From the NCBI GenBank assembly GCA_964387945.1, contig CAYLYX010000001.1:186001-250000 (forward strand): a stretch of 64,000 bases of DNA, in the 5' to 3' direction. Shown piece after piece: positions 8,610-18,048 of this stretch. The notes below the pieces were generated by a model. The model searched no databases, was not told the DNA's origin, and was given only the letters and a program-made list of their open reading frames with translations. This stretch comes from Parvicella sp964387945 (GTDB lineage: Bacteria; Bacteroidota; Bacteroidia; Flavobacteriales_D; Parvicellaceae). The first letter of the stretch is position 1. Every line of letters starts with the position of its first letter. Both the position numbers and the translations under genes were made by a program.

Positions 8610-9425
8610 ATGAAATACATTCTTACAGCATTACTATTTCTAGCGGCAGGCATGGGTTTGCTGGCTCAAACAACCATTCTTTCTGAAGACTTCAATGAGG
8701 GATTTCCTGTGGGCTGGCAGTTGGTAGACAATGACGGTTTAACACCCAACGAATCTCCTGGAGTAAATTTTATAGACGAAGCATTTGTAGTCATTGAAGA
8801 CTACGATTCAACAGGAATTGGAGACTCAATTCTCGTAGCTACTTCTTGGTTTGATGAAGCAGGAGAAGCAGATGATTGGTTGATTTTACCCAACCTTACA
8901 ATGGGTAGCTATGGAAATTACGTTTCATTTGACGCCAGATCTATCGATGCTTCGCACCCAGATGGACTGGAGATTCGTGTTTCTACCGGTGGTGTAAACT
9001 TATGGGAGTTTTTCTCATTAGACACCGTAGTGTACGCCAACGTAGCTATGAATTCTGAATGGACTAACTACACGCTATCATTGGATAGTCTGGATATTGC
9101 CAATCAGAATGTCTTTATTGCATTCAGACATATCAGCACGGATAATTACATCTTAGCGCTAGACAACATTGAGGTAAGAATTGACGATCCGGTTGGAATA
9201 GAAGAAGAATCTAAAACGTTTCAAGTTTACCCCAACCCTTCTCAAAGTGGTTACTTTCAGTTTGATGGTGACTTCACAGGAAACTACAACGTATTTGACA
9301 TTTCTGGGAAACAAGTTCTAAATAAAACGGTGGTTGGAAATACATTCGATTTATCAGGACTTCAGTCTGGAATCTACATCATCAAAGCTGAAAATCACCT
9401 ACCTCTTCAGGTAGTTATAGAATAA
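8610..9425 (+). CDS. Choice-of-anchor J (cleaved adhesin) protein with T9SS sorting domain
   Basis: 271 aa. Signal peptide to about residue 20 (GLLAQ), then a choice-of-anchor J / cleaved-adhesin type beta-sandwich (LSEDFNEGFPVGWQLVDND ... DDWLILPNLTM ... VSFDARS ... IAFRHISTDNYILALDNIEV), the pattern of carbohydrate-binding jelly rolls in secreted Bacteroidota proteins. The last 75 residues are a type A T9SS sorting domain (FQVYPNPSQSGYFQF ... NVFDISGKQVLNKTV ... LSGLQSGIYIIKAE), so it is expected to be exported by the Por system and attached to the cell surface. There is no catalytic domain. The gene converges on proline dehydrogenase with a 3-bp gap. Confidence 0.85.
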   Translation: MKYILTALLFLAAGMGLLAQTTILSEDFNEGFPVGWQLVDNDGLTPNESPGVNFIDEAFVVIEDYDSTGIGDSILVATSWFDEAGEADDWLILPNLTMGSYGNYVSFDARSIDASHPDGLEIRVSTGGVNLWEFFSLDTVVYANVAMNSEWTNYTLSLDSLDIANQNVFIAFRHISTDNYILALDNIEVRIDDPVGIEEESKTFQVYPNPSQSGYFQFDGDFTGNYNVFDISGKQVLNKTVVGNTFDLSGLQSGIYIIKAENHLPLQVVIE

Positions 9426-9428
9426 AGG

Positions 9429-10601
9429 CTAGGCATTTTTTCTACGCCTTCTTTCCTGCTTGATAAGACTCAACTCTCTTCCGGTTTGACCCGCTACAGA
9501 AGTGTTTTCTTGGGCTCTTCTAATCAAATAGGGCATCACCTCTTTCACAGGTCCGTAGGGAACGTACTTAGCCACGTTATAACCTAATGCCGCTAGATTA
9601 AAACTGATATGATCAGACATCCCTAACAATTGAGCAAAATAGACGCGTTTGTCATCCTTTTCAATCTTATTTTGGGTCATTAGATCGACCAAAAAGTTAG
9701 CGCTTTCTTCATTGTGAGATCCAGCGCAAACTGCGAACGTATCTAAGTGTTCTACACAAAACTTTAGAGCCGCATTGTAGTCATTATCTGTCGCTTCTTT
9801 ATTAGGTTGGATAGGATCTTTATACCCTTTTTCTTCCGCTCTATCTCGCTCCTTCTCCATATAAGCACCTCGAACCAGCTTCACTCCTATTTTCACGTTA
9901 CTCTGCTGCCCTAAAGAGTGTATACGTTTTAAGTATTCTAATCGATCCCAACGATACATTTGTACTGTGGTATATACGATTGCTTGCTGCTGATTGTACT
10001 TCACCATCATCGCTTCACATGCCAAATCAATAGCATCTTGAATCCATGAATCCTCTGCATCAATGAAAACCGGAACTTCCAACTCACAAGCCTTAGCGCA
10101 AATGGCATTCATACGTGCTAAAAACTTGGCGTGCTCTTCTTTTTCTTTTGCTGTTAGTTTCTCAACCGATTCATTTGCCTTTTCCAGAACAGAAAACCTA
10201 GCAATTCCCGTTGGTTTGAATACGGCAAATGGAATACTATCATCAGCTTTAGCACGCTCAATGGTTCGGATGATTTCGTCTCGTGTTGCGTCCAAATCGT
10301 CATCATTTTCCTTTCCTTCCAATGAGTAGTCTAAAATAGTCCCCACTCCATGACTGCTTAACCTCTTGATGGTATCACTGCATTCTTCAATGGTTTCTCC
10401 ACCACAAAACTGAGAAAAGATTGTAGGCTTAACAACCCACTTGATGGGAAAACGAATAGCTAAAGCAAAGTTGGTTAGTCCCTTGCCCATGCTCACCAAA
10501 GCTGGACTTGCAACCATTCGAAACAACCAGTATGCCTTGTTGAGTTCCCGATCAGACTTGCTCTTGAAAGCTACTTCAGTATTGGAAAAATCTACCGCCA
10601 T
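9429..10601 (-). CDS. Proline dehydrogenase
   Basis: 390 aa from the ATG at 10601 (a GTG one codon earlier is possible). Single-domain PRODH: TIM-barrel with FAVFKPTGI, VFIDAEDSW, the flavin-contacting VKIGVKLVRGAYMEKER, and the C-terminal YVPYGPVKEVMPYLIRRAQENTSV, where RRxxEN binds the proline carboxylate. It oxidises proline to 1-pyrroline-5-carboxylate with FAD and passes electrons to the respiratory chain. It is a stand-alone enzyme, not the bifunctional PutA. Two STAS-like genes lie upstream on the same strand and may form an operon with it. Identification is secure. Confidence 0.93.
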   Translation of the reverse strand: MAVDFSNTEVAFKSKSDRELNKAYWLFRMVASPALVSMGKGLTNFALAIRFPIKWVVKPTIFSQFCGGETIEECSDTIKRLSSHGVGTILDYSLEGKENDDDLDATRDEIIRTIERAKADDSIPFAVFKPTGIARFSVLEKANESVEKLTAKEKEEHAKFLARMNAICAKACELEVPVFIDAEDSWIQDAIDLACEAMMVKYNQQQAIVYTTVQMYRWDRLEYLKRIHSLGQQSNVKIGVKLVRGAYMEKERDRAEEKGYKDPIQPNKEATDNDYNAALKFCVEHLDTFAVCAGSHNEESANFLVDLMTQNKIEKDDKRVYFAQLLGMSDHISFNLAALGYNVAKYVPYGPVKEVMPYLIRRAQENTSVAGQTGRELSLIKQERRRRKNA

Positions 10602-10659
10602 CACAGAAAAATATTCTGCGAATATACTAATTGAACGCTTTAGAAATTTAGTTTTTTAA

Positions 10660-11085
10660 CTAAGATGCTTTTTGAGCGGAATAGAACTTGCGTTGTTCCT
10701 CCAATAGCCACTCAATGGCTTTGTTACGATCTGTGAATACTTTGGTCGGCTTCACAGGTTTGTTGAATTTAATGTAGAAATTTGATACCAAACTATGCGC
10801 CTGACTTGAAATAAGAATTGCATCGGCTATCGTATATTTATTCTCATTCGCACTGGCAGCAAACTCTCTCGCCTCTGGAGCGATATCCGTATTGTAGGCT
10901 CCTTCAAAAATATTCACAAATTGCCTCCCCTTTGCTATTTTACTTACCCAATCTACAACTTCTTGAATATCCTTGAGATCAATATAGCGGTTAGCCTTAA
11001 ACAACACACTCATCAGACCATTATCATAGAGTCTCATGGTGATATTCTCAAAAGCTTTTTCTATTTCGACATTAAAGTCCTGCAT
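10660..11085 (-). CDS. STAS/SpoIIAA-like protein (DUF7793-type), copy 2
   Basis: 141 aa. Alternating beta/alpha pattern, with the family tail AILISSQAHSLVSNFYIKFNKPVKPTKVFTDRNKAIEWL close to the C-terminus. It starts 2 bp after the stop of a clear paralogue (the 11.1-11.5 kb gene) and is followed by proline dehydrogenase, so the three are probably one transcript. No signal peptide or membrane segment. Function unassigned; the pairing of two diverged copies suggests hetero-association, which is inference. Confidence 0.72.
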   Translation of the reverse strand: MQDFNVEIEKAFENITMRLYDNGLMSVLFKANRYIDLKDIQEVVDWVSKIAKGRQFVNIFEGAYNTDIAPEAREFAASANENKYTIADAILISSQAHSLVSNFYIKFNKPVKPTKVFTDRNKAIEWLLEEQRKFYSAQKAS

Positions 11086-11087
11086 AA

Positions 11088-11519
11088 CTAAAGGGTGAAA
11101 GACATCAACCAGAATGCTGCCGACTCTTCATCTGCAAAAATCTTAGTTGGTGTTTTCGGTTTGTTAAATCTTAAGTATAGGTTAGCCATGATGCGCTGCG
11201 AAATTCCGTTCACAACAATTGCATCCGCAATGGTGAAATCATCACTGGTTGCAGCATCTAGTCTAAAATCATCCTCAACTTCTGCTCTAGTTTGAGCAAT
11301 GAAGAGGTTCAAATATTTTCGATTTCCGAAATGCGACAACCACGAACGAGTTAAGTCCAAATCTCTTTGAGTAACAATAGCATCTCGCTTTACTTCAAAA
11401 AGAAGGATTCCGCTATCATAAATCGTCACAAAGTGCTTATCAAACTCTTTCGCGTGAAGTTTTTTACCCTTTAAAGCATCAAGGGTAGAAATTTGGCTAT
11501 TTAGCAAAGTATCGACCAA
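11088..11519 (-). CDS. STAS/SpoIIAA-like protein (DUF7793-type), copy 1
   Basis: 143 aa reading from TTG at 11519; no in-frame ATG is available near the N-terminus, so the exact start is uncertain. The C-terminal signature AIVVNGISQRIMANLYLRFNKPKTPTKIFADEESAAFWL matches the downstream paralogue and the one at 1.1-1.5 kb. Cytosolic by sequence. The 2-bp spacing to copy 2 implies translational coupling. Confidence 0.7.
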   Translation of the reverse strand: MVDTLLNSQISTLDALKGKKLHAKEFDKHFVTIYDSGILLFEVKRDAIVTQRDLDLTRSWLSHFGNRKYLNLFIAQTRAEVEDDFRLDAATSDDFTIADAIVVNGISQRIMANLYLRFNKPKTPTKIFADEESAAFWLMSFTL

Positions 11520-11584
11520 TTGGAGTAATTTGACGATAAATTTATAAAAAAACTACATAAAAACAAAATCTAGTCCATACGAAA

Positions 11585-13684
11585 CTAGCTGATCCTACTC
11601 CAATTCTTTCTTTTTTTCATCTGAATTTGAAGCTCAGACCGCACGATGAAGTTACGTTTATTGGTTAAATCTGGATCGTCATCCAATAGTTCGGAGGCAC
11701 ATATTCTGGCAGCATTTAGCAATTGATTGTCTTTGGCCAAATCTGCAATTTTCAGGTCCAACATACCGCTTTGCTGCGTGCCCATGATATCGCCTGGCCC
11801 TCTCATTCTCAAATCTACCTCGGCTATTTCAAAACCATCATTGGTGCGTACCATGGTTTCCATTCGTTTTTTTCCATCTTCAGAAAGTTTATAGGTAGTC
11901 ATAAGAATGCAATAGGATTTTTCTGCTCCTCTTCCCACTCTTCCTCTTAACTGATGAAGTGTTGACAAGCCAAATTTCTCTGCACTTTCTATCACCATCA
12001 CTGAAGCATTCGGTACATTTACACCTACTTCGATGACCGTAGTTGCCACCAGAATTTGTGTTTTTCCTTGTGCAAAAAGGTTCATTTCATAATCCTTGTC
12101 TGCCGGTTTCATTCTTCCATGCACGATAGAAATCTGGTACTGTGGTTTGGGAAACCTTCTTGAAATACTTTCAAACCCATCCATCAGGTCTTTGTAATCT
12201 AATTTTTCGCTCTCTTCTATCAGTGGATAAACAATATAGATTTGTCTTCCCTTTTTGATCTCATCTTCTAAGAACTGAAAAACGGCAAGTCGTTTATTAT
12301 CGAAATGATGCAGTGTTTTGATTGGCTTTCTGCCCGGAGGAAGTTCATCGATAACAGAAATATCCAAATCACCGTAAAACGTCATGGCTAAGGTTCGTGG
12401 AATAGGCGTTGCCGTCATCACCAGAATATGAGGAGGCTGCCTGTTCTTTAGCCAAAGTTTACTTCTTTGTGCCACACCAAATCGGTGCTGCTCATCGATA
12501 ACCGCTAATCCTAAGTTGCGAAAACGAACCTTATCTTCTAAAATAGCGTGTGTACCAATCAATATTTGCAGTTCTCCGGATTCTAGCTGTTCGTGCAAGA
12601 TTTTTCTATCGGCTGTTTTAGTGCTGCCTGTCAGCAAGCCAACTTTAACGCCCATTGGTTCCAACAATTCCCCTACCGTTTGAAAATGTTGGTTAGCAAG
12701 AATCTCTGTGGGTGCCAGCATCGTAGCTTGAAACCCATTATCCAGCGCAACTAGCATTGACAAAACGGAGACTAGGGTCTTACCACTCCCCACATCTCCT
12801 TGCAAGAGTCTGTTCATTTGATTGCCCGTAGCCGTATCTTTTCGAATTTCCTTTACTACCCTTTTCTGAGCATTGGTCAACTCAAAGGGCAAATGGTGCT
12901 TGTAAAAAGTATTGAAGTGTGTCCCAATTTCCCCAAAAACAAATCCTTTGATCTTTCGTTGTGAGATCAGCTTCTGTTTGATGAGCGCCAACTGCATGTA
13001 AAATAACTCTTCAAACTTTAGCCGTATTTGAGCTCGTTTCAAGGTAGCCAAATCCTTAGGGAAATGAATCTGCTGCAGAGCTTCTTCCCGACCCATCAGC
13101 TTATATTGCCCAATGATTTCTTCGGATAGTGTTTCAGGAATCTTATCATTAGATAGAGCTACCAGTACCTTCATGAGCTTTTCTAGGCCTTTTGAATGCA
13201 GCCCTTTTGAGGATAGTTTTTCACCCGATGAATAGACCGGCTGGAGCCCACTTGTTATTTTTTCTGGATCGTATATCTCGATTTCTGGATGCGCGATGTT
13301 ATATCGCTTACCATATCGGGCAACCTTACCATAGATAATGAATGAAGCATCCTTCTCAATCATTGGCTTCACCCACTTAATGCCTTTAAACCAAATCAAT
13401 TCAATTTGACCCGAGTCATCTGAAAAAGTTGCCGTAAGTCGCTTTTTTCGTCCCACTCCCACCTCCGAAACAGAAGCTATTTTACCTTTTAGCTGTACTG
13501 GACTGTCTGCACCAAATGCATCTCTAACTTTGGAATAGACGCTCTTATCAACGTATCTAAACGGAAAATGATGGATAAAGTCGTAGTAGGTGTAGCAACT
13601 GAGTTCTTCATTAAGCAACTGGGCACGTCCCGGTCCTACTCCTTTCAAAAAGGTTATCTCGGTCTTTAGAAAATCCTGAGACAT
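11585..13684 (-). CDS. recG: ATP-dependent DNA helicase RecG
   Basis: 699 aa, full length for RecG. N-terminal wedge/OB domain (about 1-170, FHHFPFRYVDKS ... VQLKGKIASVSEVG) that grips stalled forks, then the superfamily 2 helicase core: Walker A GDVGSGKT near residue 298, DEQH box near 398, MTATPIPRTLAMT motif III, and the C-terminal VVIEVGVNVPNASVMVIESAEKFGLSTLHQLRGRVGRG motifs V-VI. RecG remodels replication forks and Holliday junctions. It lies 5 bp downstream of the lipoprotein gene on the same strand. Confidence 0.96.
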   Translation of the reverse strand: MSQDFLKTEITFLKGVGPGRAQLLNEELSCYTYYDFIHHFPFRYVDKSVYSKVRDAFGADSPVQLKGKIASVSEVGVGRKKRLTATFSDDSGQIELIWFKGIKWVKPMIEKDASFIIYGKVARYGKRYNIAHPEIEIYDPEKITSGLQPVYSSGEKLSSKGLHSKGLEKLMKVLVALSNDKIPETLSEEIIGQYKLMGREEALQQIHFPKDLATLKRAQIRLKFEELFYMQLALIKQKLISQRKIKGFVFGEIGTHFNTFYKHHLPFELTNAQKRVVKEIRKDTATGNQMNRLLQGDVGSGKTLVSVLSMLVALDNGFQATMLAPTEILANQHFQTVGELLEPMGVKVGLLTGSTKTADRKILHEQLESGELQILIGTHAILEDKVRFRNLGLAVIDEQHRFGVAQRSKLWLKNRQPPHILVMTATPIPRTLAMTFYGDLDISVIDELPPGRKPIKTLHHFDNKRLAVFQFLEDEIKKGRQIYIVYPLIEESEKLDYKDLMDGFESISRRFPKPQYQISIVHGRMKPADKDYEMNLFAQGKTQILVATTVIEVGVNVPNASVMVIESAEKFGLSTLHQLRGRVGRGAEKSYCILMTTYKLSEDGKKRMETMVRTNDGFEIAEVDLRMRGPGDIMGTQQSGMLDLKIADLAKDNQLLNAARICASELLDDDPDLTNKRNFIVRSELQIQMKKRKNWSRIS

Positions 13685-13689
13685 TACGA

Positions 13690-14649
13690 TTAGGGAATTT
13701 CATAAAGGTTTAACGAATAGTAATTCCCAGAAAATTGCAAGGTCAGCACCTCGTTGTATCCTTTCACAAACCACCTTAACTCAAGCATCTCCTCTAGATT
13801 TTCGACTTGATCTTCCGATACATTGAATGGTTTGCCTAATTTCTGAACAAAGAACTGACACAAACTTTCAGCATAAGGGTTCATACCCACCGCTTCATCT
13901 TTATGGATCAAGCTGGTATAGCATGTCTCCAGATAATTATCAAAAAAGTTATACGAAGTTGTGACCGAAACATCTCCTATCTCAAGGTAGCTGCTTCCGT
14001 AAGTAGAACCTCCTTCAAAAGCAGGGTCGATAGCTAAAATATCTTCTGAGGACGAAAACCCAATCTTCAACTTCCCTGATGTTATTCGATCGATTATACC
14101 ACCAATGCTCTGAAGTGTTGTGCTATCCAAAGCAATTTGAGTTGTATCCTCCCATCTGGGGTTCAGTTTGTTTCCGTAATTGTATACAAAGATATTATCA
14201 AAATTAACCCCCAATTGAAAGTCAAGAAGCCATTCATCTTCATATTTTTCGGCAACGATTTCGCGTTGTACCACTTCCCCCCCAAAATAATTGAACTCAC
14301 AAATACAGGTAACCTTTTTATCTTTTAAATCACATGATTTAACTTCGGAGAAACTGACTGCCGCAAAATCATCAGCAATCTTACTCAAAAAGTTGAGCGA
14401 ACTGTAAGACGCTTTGGTGACATACTTTTTACTTTTTTCGAAATCAAGAGCTGCTACTGCGTAAAAAAACTTGGAAACAACCTCACTTGCTTCTTTCTCA
14501 GCTTTGATCTTCTCTTTATCAACGGCATCCTCTTCCTTTTCCTCCTTTTGCTCTTTCTCGTCCTTCACATCATCTGAATCCTCTCCACTACAAGCAGAAA
14601 AGGCAAACAGTGCTCCTAAAATCAGTATCGAAAAAAATACCCTAACCAT
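13690..14649 (-). CDS. Lipoprotein with acidic/lysine linker, function unknown
   Basis: 319 aa. Signal peptide with lipobox AFSAC (Cys about 20), then a 40-residue low-complexity E/K/D linker, as commonly seen between lipid anchor and globular domain in Bacteroidota surface lipoproteins. The following segment (ASEVVSKFFYAVAALDFEKSKKYVTKASYSSLNFL ... VTCICEFNYFGGEVVQREIVAEKYEDEWLLDF) resembles an NTF2-like/DUF4878 lipoprotein domain. The C-terminal 150 residues are not recognised. recG follows after 5 bp. Confidence 0.7.
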   Translation of the reverse strand: MVRVFFSILILGALFAFSACSGEDSDDVKDEKEQKEEKEEDAVDKEKIKAEKEASEVVSKFFYAVAALDFEKSKKYVTKASYSSLNFLSKIADDFAAVSFSEVKSCDLKDKKVTCICEFNYFGGEVVQREIVAEKYEDEWLLDFQLGVNFDNIFVYNYGNKLNPRWEDTTQIALDSTTLQSIGGIIDRITSGKLKIGFSSSEDILAIDPAFEGGSTYGSSYLEIGDVSVTTSYNFFDNYLETCYTSLIHKDEAVGMNPYAESLCQFFVQKLGKPFNVSEDQVENLEEMLELRWFVKGYNEVLTLQFSGNYYSLNLYEIP

Positions 14650-14710
14650 TGAACCGATAAAATTCCTTCTACAAGTTTATGTATTCTGACGATGTAATCC
14701 AAAAAAAGCT

Positions 14711-14738
14711 TTGTAGATGTTTTCAGTTGCTATCTTTG
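14711..14738 (+). promoter_or_regulatory. Promoter of lpxK-punA-gatB run
   Basis: TTG at 14711-14713, a 17-bp spacer, then TATCTTTG at 14731-14738. The lpxK ATG at 14744 begins only 6 bp after the box, so transcription is expected to start at or next to the start codon and the mRNA would be leaderless or nearly so. Confidence 0.65.
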
Positions 14739-14743
14739 TCGCT

Positions 14744-15820
14744 ATGCGTTCACTGAGGTATCTCCTTTTTCCATTTGCTGCGATATATGGTTTAATTACC
14801 ATTGCCCGTAACTCACTTTACAATGCGCGTATTTTCAAAAGCTCATCATTTGACCTGCCAGTGATTTGTGTGGGCAACCTTTCGATGGGTGGAACTGGAA
14901 AAACACCGCACACAGAATACCTGATACGCTTACTCAAAGACGAATTTAAAGTAGCCACATTGAGCAGAGGATATGGACGAAAAACATCCGAATTCGTATT
15001 AGCCGATGAAAATGCTACTGCCCTTACCATTGGCGATGAGCCTTTGCAGTATTACAGAAAATTCAAAGACATTCACGTAGCGGTGGAAAAAAAGCGCGTT
15101 ATCGGAGTGCTTTTCGCATTGCATCATGCAGAAGACACGGAAGTAATCGTTTTGGATGACGCCTTTCAGCACCGAGCACTGAAGGCTGGGCTTAACATCC
15201 TATTAACAGATTATAATCGTCCTTTTTACAAGGATCAACTCCTTCCAGTTGGTGAATTGAGAGAGCAGCGCAAAGGAGTCAATCGCGCAGACCTTGTGGT
15301 GGTAACGAAATGTCCTACCTCTTTAACAGACGAAAAAAGGAATGAGATTGTTCAGTCTATCCCTTTGGATGAAGAGAACATTTTCTTCTCAACCATTCGC
15401 TACAAAGGCATTTATCAAGGTGCTTCTGGGAAGCCATTGGAAGAAGCTTTAAATGAACACAAAGTATTGCTGGTAACGGGTATTGCCAACCCCAAACCGA
15501 TTGAAAAACACCTTAGAGATCAAGGCGTTGATTTTGATGCAATTCATTATGGAGATCACCACAAATTCAAAAAGAAAGACGTTCAGAACATCTCTAAAAA
15601 ATTTGATACCTTTACCGCTTCGAAAAAACTGATTCTGACTACTGAAAAAGACTTTTCGAGAATGCTATTGATTCCTGAATTTGAAAAGCTTCCAATTTTT
15701 TGTTTGGAAATCGAAATAGCCCTTTTAAAAGATAAAGAACAATTTGACAAGAAGATATTAGATTATGTTAGAGCAAATCAAAGAGACAGCGAGCTTTCTG
15801 AAGGAGAAGACGAACTTTAA
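14744..15820 (+). CDS. lpxK: Tetraacyldisaccharide 4'-kinase LpxK
   Basis: 358 aa from the ATG at 14744 (an upstream in-frame ATG at 14717 lies inside the promoter, and the family begins with RxLRYLLFPFAxIYGL). Contains the membrane-associated N-terminal helix, P-loop MGGTGKTP at about residue 50, and VIVLDDAFQHRAL, the DDGxQH-like catalytic segment. Phosphorylates the 4' position of lipid A disaccharide at the inner membrane. The last 56 bp overlap the start of punA in another frame, an unusually long overlap. Lipid A synthesis also connects to waaA and lptB further on. Confidence 0.93.
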   Translation: MRSLRYLLFPFAAIYGLITIARNSLYNARIFKSSSFDLPVICVGNLSMGGTGKTPHTEYLIRLLKDEFKVATLSRGYGRKTSEFVLADENATALTIGDEPLQYYRKFKDIHVAVEKKRVIGVLFALHHAEDTEVIVLDDAFQHRALKAGLNILLTDYNRPFYKDQLLPVGELREQRKGVNRADLVVVTKCPTSLTDEKRNEIVQSIPLDEENIFFSTIRYKGIYQGASGKPLEEALNEHKVLLVTGIANPKPIEKHLRDQGVDFDAIHYGDHHKFKKKDVQNISKKFDTFTASKKLILTTEKDFSRMLLIPEFEKLPIFCLEIEIALLKDKEQFDKKILDYVRANQRDSELSEGEDEL

Positions 15821-16577
15821 CCCTACGGTTGGAATTATCCTAGGCACAGGGTTGGGTGGACTTGTTAATGAAATAGAAACGCTTCATGCCATTCCATATG
15901 AAGAAATCCCTAATTTTCCCGTAAGTACTGTGCAGGGACATAGTGGCAAACTGATTTTTGGAAAACTAGGAGGAAAGGATGTAGTAGCGATGCAGGGTAG
16001 ATTCCACTTTTACGAAGGCTATACCATGAATGAAGTAGTGTTTCCCGTTCGTGTCATGAAGTTCTTGGGAATCAAACACCTCTTTGTAAGCAACGCCAGT
16101 GGTGGAGTGAATAGAAAGTTTGAGGTAGGTGATGTGATGATTATTGATGACCATATTAACCTCTTCCCTACTAACCCACTTATCGGTAGAAACATAGACG
16201 AATTGGGACCTAGGTTCCCAGACATGAGCGAACCTTACGATCACAAGCTAATTACGCGTGCAGAAGAAATTGCCCTTCAAAACAGCATCAAAGTAGTAAA
16301 AGGTACTTATGCAGGTCTTTCAGGCCCATGTTTAGAGACGCCTGCCGAATATCAGTGGATTTATAACACAGGTGCAGATACGGTTGGAATGAGTACTGTC
16401 CCTGAAGTTATTGCAGCTCGACACATGAGCATTCCTTGTTTTGGGTTTTCTATTATCACGGATTTAGGAGTTCCGGGGAAAATCATTGAAATGACGCACG
16501 AAATTGTGCAGGGAGTAGCAGAAAAGGCAGAGCCTAAAATGACATTGATCGTCAAAGAATTATTAAAATCACTTTAA
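15765..16577 (+). CDS. punA: Purine nucleoside phosphorylase
   Basis: 270 aa, the length of trimeric PNP (PNP/MTAP class). Phosphate-binding GTGLGG (about 26-31) and VQGHSG (about 56-61), MQGRFHFYEGY, VSNASGGVNRKF, DHINLFPTNPL, GPCLETPAEY and GMSTVPEVIAARH are all present. Cleaves inosine and guanosine phosphorolytically for purine salvage. The start lies 56 bp inside lpxK, and its ATG is the first plausible start before the conserved IILGTGLGG. Confidence 0.94.
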   Translation: MLEQIKETASFLKEKTNFNPTVGIILGTGLGGLVNEIETLHAIPYEEIPNFPVSTVQGHSGKLIFGKLGGKDVVAMQGRFHFYEGYTMNEVVFPVRVMKFLGIKHLFVSNASGGVNRKFEVGDVMIIDDHINLFPTNPLIGRNIDELGPRFPDMSEPYDHKLITRAEEIALQNSIKVVKGTYAGLSGPCLETPAEYQWIYNTGADTVGMSTVPEVIAARHMSIPCFGFSIITDLGVPGKIIEMTHEIVQGVAEKAEPKMTLIVKELLKSL

Positions 16578-16584
16578 GTTACGT

Positions 16585-18048
16585 ATGACTTTAGAGGAAG
16601 CACTTTCAAAATACACTCCAGTTATCGGATTGGAAGTTCACGCCCAGTTGAACACCAAGAGTAAAGCCTATTCGGCTGACCCAAATACGTTTGGATCCGT
16701 TCCCAATACCAATGTCAGCCCAATTAGCTTAGGACATCCGGGCACATTACCAAGACTAAATCGTGAAGTGATCAACTTTGCTATCAAACTAGGTTTGGCC
16801 TGCAAATGTGATATCACAAGGGAAATGCACTTTGATCGAAAAAACTATTTCTATGCCGATTTACCCAAAGGGTATCAGATCACTCAGGATAAAACGCCTG
16901 TTTGTAGAGGTGGTAGAGTTTTGATCAAAGATGTTGACGGTAATGAAAAAGGAATTGAACTGACGCGAATTCACATGGAGGAAGATAGTGGAAAGAGTAT
17001 GCACGATCAAGATCCTTTTGATACGTTGATCGATCTTAACCGAGCTGGCGTACCTCTACTAGAAATGGTAACTGAACCCGTAATTAAGAATTCCACCGAG
17101 GCTTATAATTATTTAACAGAAGTTAGGAAACTATTGCGCTACCTCAACGTTTGTGATGGTAACATGGAGGAAGGAAGTATGCGTTGTGATGTGAACATAT
17201 CCATTATGCCGAAGGGTACAACTGCTTTTGGAAAAAGGTGTGAGGTAAAAAACCTCAACTCGATCCGAAACGTGCAACGAGCGATTGATTCGGAAATTGT
17301 CCGTCATGCCGAAATCTTGGAAGCTGGTGGTGAAGTAGCTGTGGAAACACGAAACTTTGATGCAGTGACTGGAACTACAACCGGATTGAGAAGTAAGGAA
17401 GCAGCACACGATTATCGTTACTTTCCGGAGCCAGACTTAGGAGGAATCACCATCACGCAAGGTTACATTGACCAAATCGAAAGCGAGCTACCCGCATTGC
17501 CGAGTGATTTGTACAAGAAATACATCAACGATTTGGGATTGTCTGATTATGATGCTACCAACATTGTAGACAGCAAGTCAATTGCGTTGTATTTTGAAGA
17601 AATCACCAAGCATACAAAGAATTATAAATCAGCGGCTAACTGGGTGATGGGAAGTGTTAAATCCTACCTCAACCAAAATGCCGTTGAAATGGAAAATTTT
17701 CCGATTTCTGCTGAGAATATGGCTTTATTGATCAACCTGATTGATGGAGGAAAGATCAATAACAACATTGCCTCTCAAAAAGTATTTCCAGCGATGTTGG
17801 AAAACTCCGAAAAAACACCAGAGCAAATTGCTGCCGAAAACAACTGGATCGTGCAAGACAACAGCGATGAGCTTGAAACTATTATTAAAACCATCTTTGA
17901 AAGCAACCCTTCTGAAACAGAACGTTTTAAGAATGGAGAGAAGAAGCTTACTGGTTTTTTTATGGGTCTGGTAATGCGTGAAACCAAAGGAACTGCAGAT
18001 CCTAAAACAACTGCTCAATTGTTGAACAAAGTAATCCAAACATTATAA
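16585..18048 (+). CDS. gatB: Aspartyl/glutamyl-tRNA amidotransferase subunit B
   Basis: 487 aa, usual GatB length. VIGLEVHAQLNTKSKAY at the N-terminus, HFDRKNYFYADLPKGYQITQ, LTRIHMEEDSGK, LIDLNRAGVPLLEMVTEP and GNMEEGSMRCDVNIS are diagnostic of the GatB/E catalytic cradle; the C-terminal YqeY-like tail (TETERFKNGEKKLTGFFMGLVMRETKGTADP) binds tRNA. With GatA and GatC it amidates mischarged Glu-tRNA(Gln) or Asp-tRNA(Asn). GatA and GatC are not in this window. Its stop overlaps the next start by 1 bp (TAATG). Confidence 0.97.
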   Translation: MTLEEALSKYTPVIGLEVHAQLNTKSKAYSADPNTFGSVPNTNVSPISLGHPGTLPRLNREVINFAIKLGLACKCDITREMHFDRKNYFYADLPKGYQITQDKTPVCRGGRVLIKDVDGNEKGIELTRIHMEEDSGKSMHDQDPFDTLIDLNRAGVPLLEMVTEPVIKNSTEAYNYLTEVRKLLRYLNVCDGNMEEGSMRCDVNISIMPKGTTAFGKRCEVKNLNSIRNVQRAIDSEIVRHAEILEAGGEVAVETRNFDAVTGTTTGLRSKEAAHDYRYFPEPDLGGITITQGYIDQIESELPALPSDLYKKYINDLGLSDYDATNIVDSKSIALYFEEITKHTKNYKSAANWVMGSVKSYLNQNAVEMENFPISAENMALLINLIDGGKINNNIASQKVFPAMLENSEKTPEQIAAENNWIVQDNSDELETIIKTIFESNPSETERFKNGEKKLTGFFMGLVMRETKGTADPKTTAQLLNKVIQTL

